Below, one piece after another: positions 8,597 to 19,985 of a stretch of DNA of 64,000 bases (position 1 is its first letter; every line of letters begins with the position of its first letter). Origin of the DNA: Aquipseudomonas alcaligenes MRY13-0052. Its GTDB lineage: Bacteria > Pseudomonadota > Gammaproteobacteria > Pseudomonadales > Pseudomonadaceae. The stretch lies in assembly GCA_000474255.1 (NCBI GenBank), contig BATO01000021.1, forward strand, positions 16,386 to 80,385, read 5' to 3'. The notes below the pieces were generated by a model, which saw only the letters and a program-made list of their open reading frames with translations, searched no databases and was not told the origin of the DNA. The translations under genes were made by a program, and so were the position numbers.

Positions 8597-8746
8597 TAAA
8601 GGGCACCTCAAAAAACTACCTGCGTTGTCATCGCTGCGTTAAAAACACGCTCAAAATGCTCATTTACCGTGCGTAAACTGCGCTTTTTCGCCTGTTTTTG
8701 CCTTGCGCTGACGGCCTCGCCTACGTTTTTCAGAGATGCCCTTAAA
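8597..8746. mobile_element. MITE-like short element with terminal inverted repeats
   Basis: About 150 bp of unusually A/T-rich sequence for this window. The left end is AAAGGGCACCTCAAAAA (8598 onward) and the right end, read on the other strand, is TAAGGGCATCTCTGAAAAA (ending near 8746), so the ends are imperfect terminal inverted repeats. It contains no gene. It lies exactly between the NTF2-like gene start and the fadH terminator. The size, ends and base composition fit a non-autonomous transposable element or a captured IS end; no transposase family can be named. Confidence 0.6.
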
Positions 8747-8747
8747 G

Positions 8748-8776
8748 AGAACGCCCCGCACGAGGCGGGGCGTCTT
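8748..8776 (-). terminator. Rho-independent terminator of fadH
   Basis: On the minus strand, 5 nt after the fadH stop, GACGCCCCGC / GCGGGGCGT form a strong stem (arms about 8752-8759 and 8765-8772), followed by TCTCTTT. Confidence 0.8.
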
Positions 8777-8780
8777 TCGA

Positions 8781-12147
<3,367 letters not shown>

Positions 12148-12151
<4 letters not shown>

Positions 12152-13185
12152 AGCCGACACGGGTTCGCCTCGGCGACCTCTCGGTGGGCTTCGTGCAGAA
12201 CCTCGCCGACGCGGTGCGCGAAGCCGGCCAGGACCCGAGCCCCCTGCTCGCCCAATACGGCCTGGATGCCGCGCGCCTGGCCGAGCCACGCGGGCGCCTG
12301 TCGATCCCCCGCTACATGCGCCTGGGCCATGCCGCCATGCAATTGATCGGCAACCCGGCGCTGGGCCTGCTCATGGGGCGCATCAGCCGCCTCAGCCAGG
12401 TCGGCCTCACCGGCGTTACCGCCATGCAGGCGCCCAACGTGCGCGAGGCGGCGCGCACGCTGATCCGCTTCGAACCGCTCTACGCCCACAACTACCGGGG
12501 CCAGTCGAGCTTCCACGAGGACGCCGGCGGGGCCTGGCTGCGCTTCTATTCCATCAGCCCGTACAACGCCTACAACCGCTTCGTGGTGGATTCCGTGCTG
12601 GCCAGCTGGGCCTGCCAGTTCGGCGCCCTGGTGGGCCAGCCGCTGGCGGTGGAGAAGGTGGAGATCGAGTTTCCCGCCCCCGACTACGCCGAGCGCTACA
12701 CGGAGCTGTTCGGCTGCACGGTGGAGTTCGGCGCCAGCGCCAACCAGCTGCGCCTGTCGCAACCGACCCTGGCCCTGCGTGGGCGCGAGCATTGCCCCAG
12801 CACCTGGCGGCAGTTGCTGGAGCTCTGTGAACAGGATCTGGAGCAGCGCACCCGCACCCGCAGCCTGCGCGAGCGCATCACCCAGTTGCTGGGGCCGCTG
12901 CTGCACGGGCGCGAGCCCGATCTCGAAGAAGTGGCCGCACGCCTGCAACTGCCGACCTGGACCCTGCGGCGCAAGCTGGCCGAGGAAGGCACGCAGTTCC
13001 GCAGCATCCTCAATGACACCCGCCGCGACCTGGCCATGGCCTATATCCGCGACACCGAGCTGGCCTTTGGGGAAATCGCCTACCTGCTGGGCTTCGCCTC
13101 GGCCGAGGCCTTCCAGCGTGCCTTCAAGCGCTGGAGCGGCAGCACCCCCGGGGAATTCCGCCGCGCCCAGCGCCAGGCGGGCTGA
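12148..13185 (+). CDS. AraC-family transcriptional regulator (arabinose-binding-like N-domain)
   Basis: A 345-residue regulator. Its N-terminal ~200 residues match the AraC-type sensor domain seen in OruR/ArgR-like and virulence-type pseudomonad regulators. The C-terminal ~100 residues hold two helix-turn-helix units (EEVAARLQLPTWTLRRKLAE and FGEIAYLLGFASAEAFQRAF) ending in the family signature SGSTPGEFRR. It overlaps the nitrilase-fold gene by 4 nt, so that gene, or the divergent fadH, is its likeliest target (inference). A longer upstream frame overlaps the nitrilase gene and has no homology. Confidence 0.93.
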
Positions 13186-13272
13186 TCACATCTCGGTGGC
13201 GTCGTCCGCCGGCTCCACCGCGTCCTGCTCGCTGGCGTGGAAGTCGAGAATCTCTTCCTGATAGTCATCCAT
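13186..13272 (-). CDS. Small acidic 28-residue protein (putative)
   Basis: A short ORF beginning MDDYQEEILDFHASEQDAV and ending in Glu-Met: 28 residues, strongly acidic, with no Cys or membrane segment. Support for translation is a well-placed AAGGAG 7 nt before ATG at 13272. Its stop abuts the stop of the AraC-family gene (convergent, no gap). The function is unknown. It could be a tiny regulatory or chaperone-like peptide, or spurious; conservation in other pseudomonads would decide. Confidence 0.55.
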   Translation of the reverse strand: MDDYQEEILDFHASEQDAVEPADDATEM

Positions 13273-13412
13273 CGTCGCTCTCCTTTTTCTGTCGTCCCCT
13301 GAATGAAACAAGGAACGTGCCAATAGGGTAACGAGCGCGGGTGACCGAAAAATTAATCCAGGGCAATGCCCGGTGCGATGAGCAGGTGTGAGGCGCACTT
13401 TTTTCCAGGCAA

Positions 13413-13446
13413 AGAAAAAACCCCCAGGTATTTCTACCTGAGGGCT
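13413..13446 (-). terminator. Terminator of the tRNA-Val/Asp/Asp operon
   Basis: On the minus strand, downstream of the last tRNA-Asp, CCCTCAGGTAG and its partner CTACCTGGGGG style stem (loop AAAT, arms within 13421-13445) is followed by TTTTTTCTTT. Confidence 0.85.
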
Positions 13447-13456
13447 TTCCTTTATA

Positions 13457-13533
13457 TGGCGCAGCGGACGGGACTCGAACCCGCGACCCCCGGCGTGACA
13501 GGCCGGTATTCTAACCGACTGAACTACCGCTGC
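13457..13533 (-). tRNA. tRNA-Asp (GTC)
   Basis: A 77-nt cloverleaf with CCA encoded (tgg at 13457-13459 on the plus strand). The acceptor GCAGCGG pairs with CCGCTGC; the anticodon loop CTGTCAC gives GTC, and the T-loop is GGTTCGAGTCC. It is identical to the copy at 13641-13717. Flanking bases (CGGACGAAAGTCC before the 5' end) are also shared, so the duplication included spacer. Confidence 0.97.
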
Positions 13534-13640
13534 GTGTCGGTTGGACTTTCGTCCGGTGGAACCTTTGCTTTGTCTGGCAGCGAGCGTTTCGAGCTACTCG
13601 TTACCTCATGCCTGGCCTGAACCTGACATTCGGTAAAATA

Positions 13641-13717
13641 TGGCGCAGCGGACGGGACTCGAACCCGCGACCCCCGGCGTGACAGGCCGGTATTCTAACC
13701 GACTGAACTACCGCTGC
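13641..13717 (-). tRNA. tRNA-Asp (GTC), second copy
   Basis: Sequence-identical to the tRNA-Asp at 13457-13533, with anticodon GTC and CCA encoded. It is the middle gene of a three-tRNA leftward operon starting with tRNA-Val. Confidence 0.97.
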
Positions 13718-13752
13718 GCGTCGGCCGGACTTTCGTCCGAATTCACAAGGGA

Positions 13753-13828
13753 TGGTGGGTGATGACGGGATCGAACCGCCGACCCTCTGCTTGTAAGGCA
13801 GATGCTCTCCCGGCTGAGCTAATCACCC
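13753..13828 (-). tRNA. tRNA-Val (TAC)
   Basis: A 76-nt cloverleaf. The acceptor GGGTGAT pairs with ATCACCC; the D arm is AGCTCAGCCGGGAGAGC, the anticodon loop CTTACAA gives TAC, the T-loop is GGTTCGATCCC, and CCA is encoded. It is the first gene of the leftward tRNA operon. Confidence 0.97.
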
Positions 13829-13847
13829 ATCGCCTTGCGAGGCGCGC

Positions 13848-13876
13848 AATTTACGCAGAGGGCTTACCTAAGTCAA
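13848..13876 (-). promoter_or_regulatory. Sigma-70 promoter of the tRNA-Val/Asp/Asp operon
   Basis: On the minus strand, TTGACT (13871-13876), a 17-nt spacer and TAAATT (13848-13853), followed by a GC-rich discriminator (GCGCGCC) as in stringently controlled stable-RNA promoters. The tRNA begins about 20 nt further on. Confidence 0.75.
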
Positions 13877-14044
13877 CACCCTGCTTGAAGTTTTTTCTAA
13901 AAAGCTGATTTTCGTGCCCTTCGCCAATGCTCCGTTGGCAGCGTTCCGCACTGGCGACGCATGGCCCTGGGAAGACGGGTGAAGGGGCGCCGCCCACCAA
14001 GCTGGTGCACAGCCGGGGGCAGCGAGCCTCAACAGGGTGCAGGC

Positions 14045-14569
14045 TCAGCCACCCACGCGCAGGGTCAACCGTGCAGCGACCTGGCCATCCTCACCACGGT
14101 CCAGCCCGGCCTCTTCGATGCGCACACCCTGCGCTTCGAGGCCGGCGAACCAGCGCAGCAGCTTGGCGAACGCGGTGGGCTCCAGGCTGACCTGCACCTG
14201 CCCGGGGGCATCGCTGTCCATGCGCTCCACCGACAGGCCCTGCTCGGCAGCGCTGGCGGTCACCAGCCCTTGCAGGCGCTCCGGCTCGACGGTGGCCTGT
14301 GGCGCTTCCTCGGCCGCACGGGCACGGGGCGCCTGCTGCTGCATGTACTGATGCAGCGCACGTTGTTGCTCGTAATGGTTGCGGGCACTGATCACCCCCT
14401 GCTGAGCCGGGCGCCAGAGGGCGAGGTAGAGCAGCACCAGCAGCAGGAAGCCCCCCAGCATTGCCAGCGCCAGGCGATCCCGGGGCGGCATCGCCTTCCA
14501 GCGGGTGGCCAGGGCCGACCCTTGCCATTGCGTCTGCAGACGATCCTTGAAAGCCATGGTCATGTTCAT
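14045..14569 (-). CDS. xcpZ: Type II secretion system protein M (GspM/XcpZ)
   Basis: A 174-residue bitopic inner-membrane protein: a short cytoplasmic N-terminus, one membrane segment (LALAMLGGFLLLVLLYLALW, about residues 32-51), then a periplasmic coiled coil and ferredoxin-like domain. In the T2SS it pairs with GspL in the assembly platform. It is the last gene of the leftward xcp operon. Its ATG overlaps the xcpY stop by 4 nt. Confidence 0.93.
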   Translation of the reverse strand: MNMTMAFKDRLQTQWQGSALATRWKAMPPRDRLALAMLGGFLLLVLLYLALWRPAQQGVISARNHYEQQRALHQYMQQQAPRARAAEEAPQATVEPERLQGLVTASAAEQGLSVERMDSDAPGQVQVSLEPTAFAKLLRWFAGLEAQGVRIEEAGLDRGEDGQVAARLTLRVGG

Positions 14570-15708
14570 CCCCCGATCACCAGTCGCGCACTCACGGCAG
14601 TGCCTTCACGGCTGGCCGACCCCAGTTGCACCGCGAGCCCGGCGGCGATCAATCGCTCGCGCAGGCGCTCCAGGGCATCGAACCCCGGCGCCTGCACCTG
14701 CATCGACAGGTCGCCCCGTGTGTTGCTGAAATCCAGTTGCTGCACCCGCACCTGCGCCCCTTCGGCGAGCAGGGCATCGGCCGCCTGGTCGAGCAGGCCG
14801 AGCAAACGCCCCTGCCCCGTCGCAGTTCCGGCGGCGAGATGCTGGTCGAACTGCGCGCGCAGGTTGATCAGCTTGCTGTCCTGGGGGAACAGCTCCCGGT
14901 ACAGCGCCTCGTTGGCCGCCGCATAGTTGTCGCCCTCATGGCGCAGGTGCCAGCCCTGGGCCAGGTAGAAGCCCCACTGCAGCACCACCCAGAGCCCCAC
15001 CAGGGCCAGCACCGGGCGCAGGAAGCGCTGGTGGCGATGTTCCTGGCGCACCTGGAATTCCGCCTGAGCCAACTCGCTGCCAAGGTGCGAGGCGAGCCAT
15101 TGATAGGGTTGCGCCTGCTCCTGCCATTCGTCGATGCCTTCCAGCACCTGGCGTTCACGCGGCGCCCGGCCATGCAGCGGCAAGGCACAGGCCTCGCGCA
15201 GGTGCGGCCAATCCTCGTCCTGCAGACCGAGGCGGGCGCTTTGTTCGCCGCCCAGCAGCCAGCGGCCGTCCAGCCAGAACAGCTGGGTGCCCTCCTCCGG
15301 CAACAGGTCGGCATCCACCTGCAGGCTGGCGGGCACCGAGCCCAGCTCCGCGGCCAGGTCGACCCAGGCACTCAACCAGCTGCGGCGCACGGCGAAAATA
15401 CGGTGCAGGCCATCCGGCAGCCCCCCCCCCAGTGCCAGGTGCAGGCTGTCGACGTCCTCGGCCAGCAGCTCTTCCACGGCAAACGGCAAGGCCTGGCGCA
15501 ACCAGCGCGCCTTTTGCGTGGGCAGGCGTGCGGCGCAAGCGGTCACCGCCTCCACCGGCAGCACCAGGCGCCAATCACCGGAGAGCGCCGTTACCGCGGC
15601 GGCGAACGGCAGTTGCCGGGCATCACCGCCCTGCACCAGCCAGACCTCCAGTTCGCCATCGACGCGGGTCACCGCCGCCGCCGGCAGGAAAATACTTGCC
15701 TGCTTCAT
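14566..15708 (-). CDS. xcpY: Type II secretion system protein L (GspL/XcpY)
   Basis: A 380-residue platform protein. The cytoplasmic actin-like domain (about residues 1-230) binds the GspE ATPase, a single membrane helix follows (FLRPVLALVGLWVVLQWGFY, around residue 230-250), and a periplasmic domain contacts GspM. It is coupled by 4-nt overlaps to xcpX and xcpZ. It contains a run of ten G residues on the coding strand (15421-15430) encoding Gly-Gly-Gly, a potential slippage site. The frame is intact here. Confidence 0.93.
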   Translation of the reverse strand: MKQASIFLPAAAVTRVDGELEVWLVQGGDARQLPFAAAVTALSGDWRLVLPVEAVTACAARLPTQKARWLRQALPFAVEELLAEDVDSLHLALGGGLPDGLHRIFAVRRSWLSAWVDLAAELGSVPASLQVDADLLPEEGTQLFWLDGRWLLGGEQSARLGLQDEDWPHLREACALPLHGRAPRERQVLEGIDEWQEQAQPYQWLASHLGSELAQAEFQVRQEHRHQRFLRPVLALVGLWVVLQWGFYLAQGWHLRHEGDNYAAANEALYRELFPQDSKLINLRAQFDQHLAAGTATGQGRLLGLLDQAADALLAEGAQVRVQQLDFSNTRGDLSMQVQAPGFDALERLRERLIAAGLAVQLGSASREGTAVSARLVIGG

Positions 15709-16679
15709 TCTTCGTCCTTTTCCTTGAGAAGGGCCGGCGGCAAGCCGCCCTGCCCCATGTCGCGGGAAAGCACCCGCACGCGGCCGTCGTTGCCACGCTG
15801 CAGGGTGCTGACCAGTACCTGGCGCCTTCCGCCAAGGTGCACTTCGCTGGTCACCCGGAAATATTCGCTGCCCACCGCCAGCCCTTGTGCCTCCATGCCC
15901 ATGCCGGCCAGGGCGGATTGCCCCAGGAAGGCGTCCAGGGTCTGGAAGCCGGCCTTGCCGCGGGCCGCCACCAGCGCCTCACCCACGCTGGGCGTCAGGG
16001 TGTCGGCGAGGCTGGAAAGCACTATCGCGCCCGCAGTGTTGACGTTGAGCGTGGCATTGTCCGGCAGGGCTGCGACATAGGGCAGCAGGCGACGATAGTC
16101 CGCCTCGGTCATGCCTGCCAGCAGGCGCAGTTCGGAGACATCCGCCATGGCGCGGTTGGCTGCCCGGTAGGGCGGTTGGTTGAGCAGGTATTCGTTGTCT
16201 TCGGCGCCGTTGGCACCGGTGGGCTCCTGGTCCTTGTCGAGCCAGTCCACCAGGCGCTCGGCATAGGGCGCCTCGATCTGCAGGCGCAGCAGCAGGCGGC
16301 GGAACTGCAGCAGCGACTGCTCGTTGACCTTGCCCTGGCGCACCACGGAATTGAGGTTGAAGCGCGCGGTGGCGTCATCGATGCGCACCAGCAGTTCGCC
16401 GCCATCGTCCAGGGGGAAGTTGTTCAGGGGCCGGGCCCAGGCTTCACCCAGGTGATCCACCGGCGTGCGCGGGTCACCGGCGCGCAGGTCGCGGAGCAGC
16501 ATGCCACGAGCCAGCGCCTCACCGCCCAGGGCGTACTGCAGGGCCTGGCGCGCATGCAGCTGGTTGGCGCTGGAACGGATCGCCAGTTGCTGCCGGGCGA
16601 TCATCCCGGCACAGACGACGGTCACCACGGCCACCACCAACAGCACCGTGATCATGGCCATGCCCCGTTGCCGCATCAT
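15705..16679 (-). CDS. xcpX: Type II secretion minor pseudopilin K (GspK/XcpX)
   Basis: A 324-residue minor pseudopilin that caps the pseudopilus tip with GspI and GspJ. The prepilin peptidase site is RQRG before MAMITVLLV; as is typical of GspK, position +5 of the mature protein is not Glu. A large periplasmic domain follows. An in-frame ATG pair (16679 and 16676) leaves the exact start open by one codon. It overlaps xcpW by 4 nt. Confidence 0.93.
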   Translation of the reverse strand: MMRQRGMAMITVLLVVAVVTVVCAGMIARQQLAIRSSANQLHARQALQYALGGEALARGMLLRDLRAGDPRTPVDHLGEAWARPLNNFPLDDGGELLVRIDDATARFNLNSVVRQGKVNEQSLLQFRRLLLRLQIEAPYAERLVDWLDKDQEPTGANGAEDNEYLLNQPPYRAANRAMADVSELRLLAGMTEADYRRLLPYVAALPDNATLNVNTAGAIVLSSLADTLTPSVGEALVAARGKAGFQTLDAFLGQSALAGMGMEAQGLAVGSEYFRVTSEVHLGGRRQVLVSTLQRGNDGRVRVLSRDMGQGGLPPALLKEKDEE

Positions 16680-17374
16680 GGCGTACCGCCTTCGTCAGCC
16701 GGCACGTCGTCGCCGCCGTCATCATTGTTGTCGTCGCCATTGGGCACCTGGGGCTGTTGCTGCGGAGGCTCGTCCACCAGGCGCAGCACCCGGCGCAGTT
16801 CGCCGTAGCGGCGATGCTCGAGGGTCAGTTCGATGGCCCGGGGCAACTTCTCCAGGCTCTTGTCGCCGGTCTCGCCGTCGGCGGGCCAGACCTCCACCCA
16901 GTTGTCGGACTTGTCCAGGTAACGCAGCTTCAGGCGGGTCACCCCGTCCAGTGCCTGCTGCACTTGCGGCTGGCTGTCCTGGGCCTGGTCGAGCACCGTC
17001 CAGTAGCGCCGTTCCAGCTTCTCCCCGGAGAGCTGCCAGCGCACCCGCTGCATGCGTGAGCGCGGTGCGCCAAGGGGGTTGCGCCAGCCGCCACGGCTCA
17101 GCTCGACGCTGTCGTTGTCGCCGCTCTCGCCCACCAGTGCGCCGCGCCATTCGCCATAGGCGTCACGCACCGGTCGCGGGTTCACCTGCTGCAGGTCGCG
17201 CTCGATGGCGGCCATGGCCCGCACCAGCTCACGCAGTTGCTGCTCCTGGGCGCGGGTGGCGCGGTCGCTGGCGAGCACGCTGTCGAGCATGCGGTAGGTG
17301 CCCAGGGCCAGCAGCGCGAAGATGGCGATGGCGATCAGCAGTTCCAGCAGGGTGAAGCCGGCGCTGCGCTTCAT
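16676..17374 (-). CDS. xcpW: Type II secretion minor pseudopilin J (GspJ/XcpW)
   Basis: A 232-residue minor pseudopilin with class III signal sequence: Gly before FTLLELLIAIAIF, with Glu at mature position +5. The C-terminus carries an acidic Asp/Gly-rich tail (DDNNDDGGDD) that may bind calcium or be disordered. ATG at 17374 overlaps the xcpV stop by 4 nt. It acts with GspI/H/K at the pseudopilus tip. Confidence 0.94.
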   Translation of the reverse strand: MKRSAGFTLLELLIAIAIFALLALGTYRMLDSVLASDRATRAQEQQLRELVRAMAAIERDLQQVNPRPVRDAYGEWRGALVGESGDNDSVELSRGGWRNPLGAPRSRMQRVRWQLSGEKLERRYWTVLDQAQDSQPQVQQALDGVTRLKLRYLDKSDNWVEVWPADGETGDKSLEKLPRAIELTLEHRRYGELRRVLRLVDEPPQQQPQVPNGDDNNDDGGDDVPADEGGTP

Positions 17375-17760
17375 TGCTGGGTCTCGATGAAGCCGACCAG
17401 GCGCGCGGCGGCGCGGTCTTCCAGCTTGCCCCGGGGACCGCGGTCGTTGCGTTGGGCGACCCACAGGGTGGCGCGGCGCAAGGCCGGGTCGGAGGTGGCA
17501 TCGACCTGGCTCTGCCACTCCCAGCGGCGCCCGGCGAAATCCAGCTCGCCCTGGTCACGTCCCTCGCTCGGCGGCGTGGCGGCGAGCTGCATCTCGGCCA
17601 GGCGGTTGTCGGCGATCCACATCGCCAGGGTCTTGTCTTCCAGGCGTGCGGCGTTCTGCAGGCTGCGCGCGCTGGTGGCCAGCACAGAAGCGGCGACCAC
17701 GGCGAAGATCGCCAGGGCCACCAACACTTCGAGCAGGGTGAAACCGCGCTGGGCCTTCAT
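17371..17760 (-). CDS. xcpV: Type II secretion minor pseudopilin I (GspI/XcpV)
   Basis: A 129-residue minor pseudopilin with cleavage site RG before FTLLEVLVALAIF (Glu at +5). It is the usual nucleator of pseudopilus assembly with GspJ and GspK. The length matches the family. It overlaps both neighbours by 4 nt. Confidence 0.94.
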   Translation of the reverse strand: MKAQRGFTLLEVLVALAIFAVVAASVLATSARSLQNAARLEDKTLAMWIADNRLAEMQLAATPPSEGRDQGELDFAGRRWEWQSQVDATSDPALRRATLWVAQRNDRGPRGKLEDRAAARLVGFIETQQ

Positions 17761-18332
17761 CCTGCCCGCCCCTTGCCGGCCAAGGCCTCGACCTTGGGCA
17801 GGCGGAAGCCGTCGCTGCTCATCTGCAGGCGCACACCGTCCTTGCGACGCTCCCCCAGCTCCAGGCGGAAGGGGCTGAGTTCGCCACTGGAGAGGATCAG
17901 CAATTGCGGTGCACGGAGTTGTTCCTTGGGTTTCTCGTCGTCATCGGCCACCGGGCTGGGCAATGCCAGCGCGGCGCCTTCCAGCTCGAACTTGAGCTCG
18001 GCCCAGGCCGGCAGCTTGTGGTTTTCTTCACCCACTTCCTGCCAGCGGGCCTTGGCTTCGTCGAAGCGCAGCACGCGGTAGCCATCGGCGTCCAGGCGCA
18101 GGCCGTATTCGCGGTTGTCGAGCACGGCTTCGTCCACCAGTACGCCGATCAGCCCGGCCAGGCGCTCGGCTTCGTTGTTCAACTCACGGGAGGGGCCGGC
18201 CACGCCGGTGCTGAGCACCGCCAGCCCGACCAGGCAGCCGATGATCACCAGGACCACCAGCAGCTCGATCAGGGTGAAGCCGCCCTGCCCCTTGGCGGGC
18301 GGGCAGCCTGGGCAGCGCGACCGTGGGGGCAT
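17757..18332 (-). CDS. xcpU: Type II secretion minor pseudopilin H (GspH/XcpU)
   Basis: A 191-residue pseudopilin with a rather long leader (17 residues with Cys-Pro-Gly-Cys) ending GG before FTLIELLVVLVIIG, Glu at +5. GspH bridges the tip complex to the GspG shaft. ATG at 18332 overlaps the xcpT stop by one base (TGATG). Confidence 0.92.
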   Translation of the reverse strand: MPPRSRCPGCPPAKGQGGFTLIELLVVLVIIGCLVGLAVLSTGVAGPSRELNNEAERLAGLIGVLVDEAVLDNREYGLRLDADGYRVLRFDEAKARWQEVGEENHKLPAWAELKFELEGAALALPSPVADDDEKPKEQLRAPQLLILSSGELSPFRLELGERRKDGVRLQMSSDGFRLPKVEALAGKGRAG

Positions 18333-18763
18333 CAGTTTTCCCAGTTACCGATATCGGCATCGGCGTCGGTGCCGCCTTCCTTGCCGTCGGCGCCGAAGGA
18401 GTACAGGTCATAGGGGCCCTTGGTCCCGGGGGCCAGGTACTGGTAGGGGTTGCCCCAGGCATCGACCGGCAGGCGCTTGAGGTAGCCGTCCTTGTTCCAG
18501 TTCTTCGGCTGCGGGTTGCCACTGGGCTTCTTGACCAGCGCCTCCAGGCCCTGCTGGGTGCTGGGGTAGGCGAAGTTGTCGAGCTTGTACATGTCCAGCG
18601 CGGCGCCGATGGCCTTGATGTCGCCCTTGGCGACCGTGACCTTGGCCTGGTCCGGGCGGTTCATCACCTGGGGCACCACCAGCGCGGCGAGGATGCCGAG
18701 GATGACCACCACCACCATGATTTCAATGAGCGTAAAGCCCGACTGTTTGCGGCGCAGTTTCAC
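18332..18763 (-). CDS. xcpT: Type II secretion major pseudopilin G (GspG/XcpT)
   Basis: A 143-residue major pseudopilin, the main subunit of the pseudopilus. The leader of about eight residues ends QSG before [14 protein letters not shown]; the conserved GspG region with Lys-Leu-Asp-Asn-Phe-Tyr/Pro and the C-terminal calcium-site Asp residues ([11 protein letters not shown]) follow. The start must be GTG at 18763 (preceded by GGGG): no ATG precedes the leader without entering xcpS. The gap to the xcpS stop is 4 nt. Confidence 0.95.
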   Translation of the reverse strand: MKLRRKQSGFTLIEIMVVVVILGILAALVVPQVMNRPDQAKVTVAKGDIKAIGAALDMYKLDNFAYPSTQQGLEALVKKPSGNPQPKNWNKDGYLKRLPVDAWGNPYQYLAPGTKGPYDLYSFGADGKEGGTDADADIGNWEN

Positions 18764-18767
18764 GCGA

Positions 18768-19985
18768 TTACCCCACGAGTTGGTTGAGAGAAAGGATCGG
18801 CAGGAGGATGGCGAGGACGATGACCAGCACCACCGCGCCCATGAACACCAGCATGAAGGGCTCGAACAGCCCCACCAGCAGCGCGATCTGCGCACCCAGG
18901 TCGTTCTCCTGGTTGCGCGCGGTACGGGCCAGCATCTGGTCCAGCTCGCCGGAGCGTTCACCACTGGCGATCATGTGCAGCATCATCGGCGGGAACTGAC
19001 CGCTGGCCTCCAGCGCACGGGTTAGGCTGCCGCCTTCGCGGACCTTCTGTGCGGCCAGTACCACGTCGGCGCGGATCACCCGGTTGGCGATCACTTCGGC
19101 ACCGATGCCCAGCGCCTCCACCAACGGCACGCCGCTCTGGGTGAGGATCGCCAGGGTGGAGGCGAAGCGCGCGGTGTCGGTGGCGCGAACCAGGCCACCC
19201 ACCAGTGGAATGCGCAGCACCAGGCCATGCCAACGGGCGCGTATCGCCTCCTCGCGCAGCGCCACACGGGCACCGATGAAGGCGGCGATGGCGAGCAGGG
19301 CCGCCAGCCAGCCCCAGTGCTTGACCAGGTCGCTGAGGGCGATGAGGCCACGGGTGAGCAGCGGCAGGGTCTGCCCGGAATCGATGAACACGCGCACCAC
19401 GTCCGGGACCACGTAGCCCAGGAGGAAGGAGACGATGCCGAGGGAGGCGCACATCAGGATCACCGGGTAGAGCAGCGCGAGCTGGATCTTCTGCCGCGAC
19501 TGCTGGCGCTGCTCGGTGTAGTCGGCCAGTTGTTCCAGCACCGGGCCGAGGTGGCCGGCGTGCTCCCCCGCCGCGACTGTGGCGCGGTACAGCTCGGGGA
19601 AGGCCGCGGGAAACTCCCTCAGGCTGCCGGCCAGGCTATGGCCTTCGAGCACCCGGGCACGCACCGCCAGCAGCATGGACTGGATGCGCGGCGAGGTGGA
19701 TTGGGCCGCGGCGGCGCGCAGCGCTTCCTCAATGGGCAACGCGGCCTGCACCAGGGTCGCCAGCTGTCGGGTGACCAGCGCCAGGTCGCGGGCGGACAGG
19801 CCCCGAGCGAAGCCGAGACGACCGCCACCGGCAGCCTGTTCGCGGGTGCGGGTGGCCTTGACCTCCAGCGGTGCCAGCTGTTTTTCACGCAGCAACTGGC
19901 GCACCTGGCGGGCACTGTCGGCTTCCAGCACACCCTTCTGCGGACGCCCACGGGCGTCGAGGGCGAGGTATTCGAAGGCGGCCAT
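18768..19985 (-). CDS. xcpS: Type II secretion inner-membrane platform protein F (GspF/XcpS)
   Basis: A 405-residue polytopic platform protein with two homologous cytoplasmic GspF domains and three membrane segments (around [20 protein letters not shown], the [12 protein letters not shown] region, and the C-terminal [20 protein letters not shown]). The family motif [20 protein letters not shown] and its C-terminal repeat [14 protein letters not shown] are both present. Its ATG overlaps the xcpR stop by one base (TAATG). Confidence 0.95.
   Translation of the reverse strand: MAAFEYLALDARGRPQKGVLEADSARQVRQLLREKQLAPLEVKATRTREQAAGGGRLGFARGLSARDLALVTRQLATLVQAALPIEEALRAAAAQSTSPRIQSMLLAVRARVLEGHSLAGSLREFPAAFPELYRATVAAGEHAGHLGPVLEQLADYTEQRQQSRQKIQLALLYPVILMCASLGIVSFLLGYVVPDVVRVFIDSGQTLPLLTRGLIALSDLVKHWGWLAALLAIAAFIGARVALREEAIRARWHGLVLRIPLVGGLVRATDTARFASTLAILTQSGVPLVEALGIGAEVIANRVIRADVVLAAQKVREGGSLTRALEASGQFPPMMLHMIASGERSGELDQMLARTARNQENDLGAQIALLVGLFEPFMLVFMGAVVLVIVLAILLPILSLNQLVG

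Noticed and set aside
13353..13620. Small rightward frames over the first tRNA-Asp
   Set aside because: They run through the terminator and the tRNA gene on the opposite strand and lack ribosome sites.
14566..15708. xcpY as a frameshifted pseudogene because of the G10 run
   Set aside because: The frame is open over its full 380 codons with normal domain order, so the gene is intact in this sequence.
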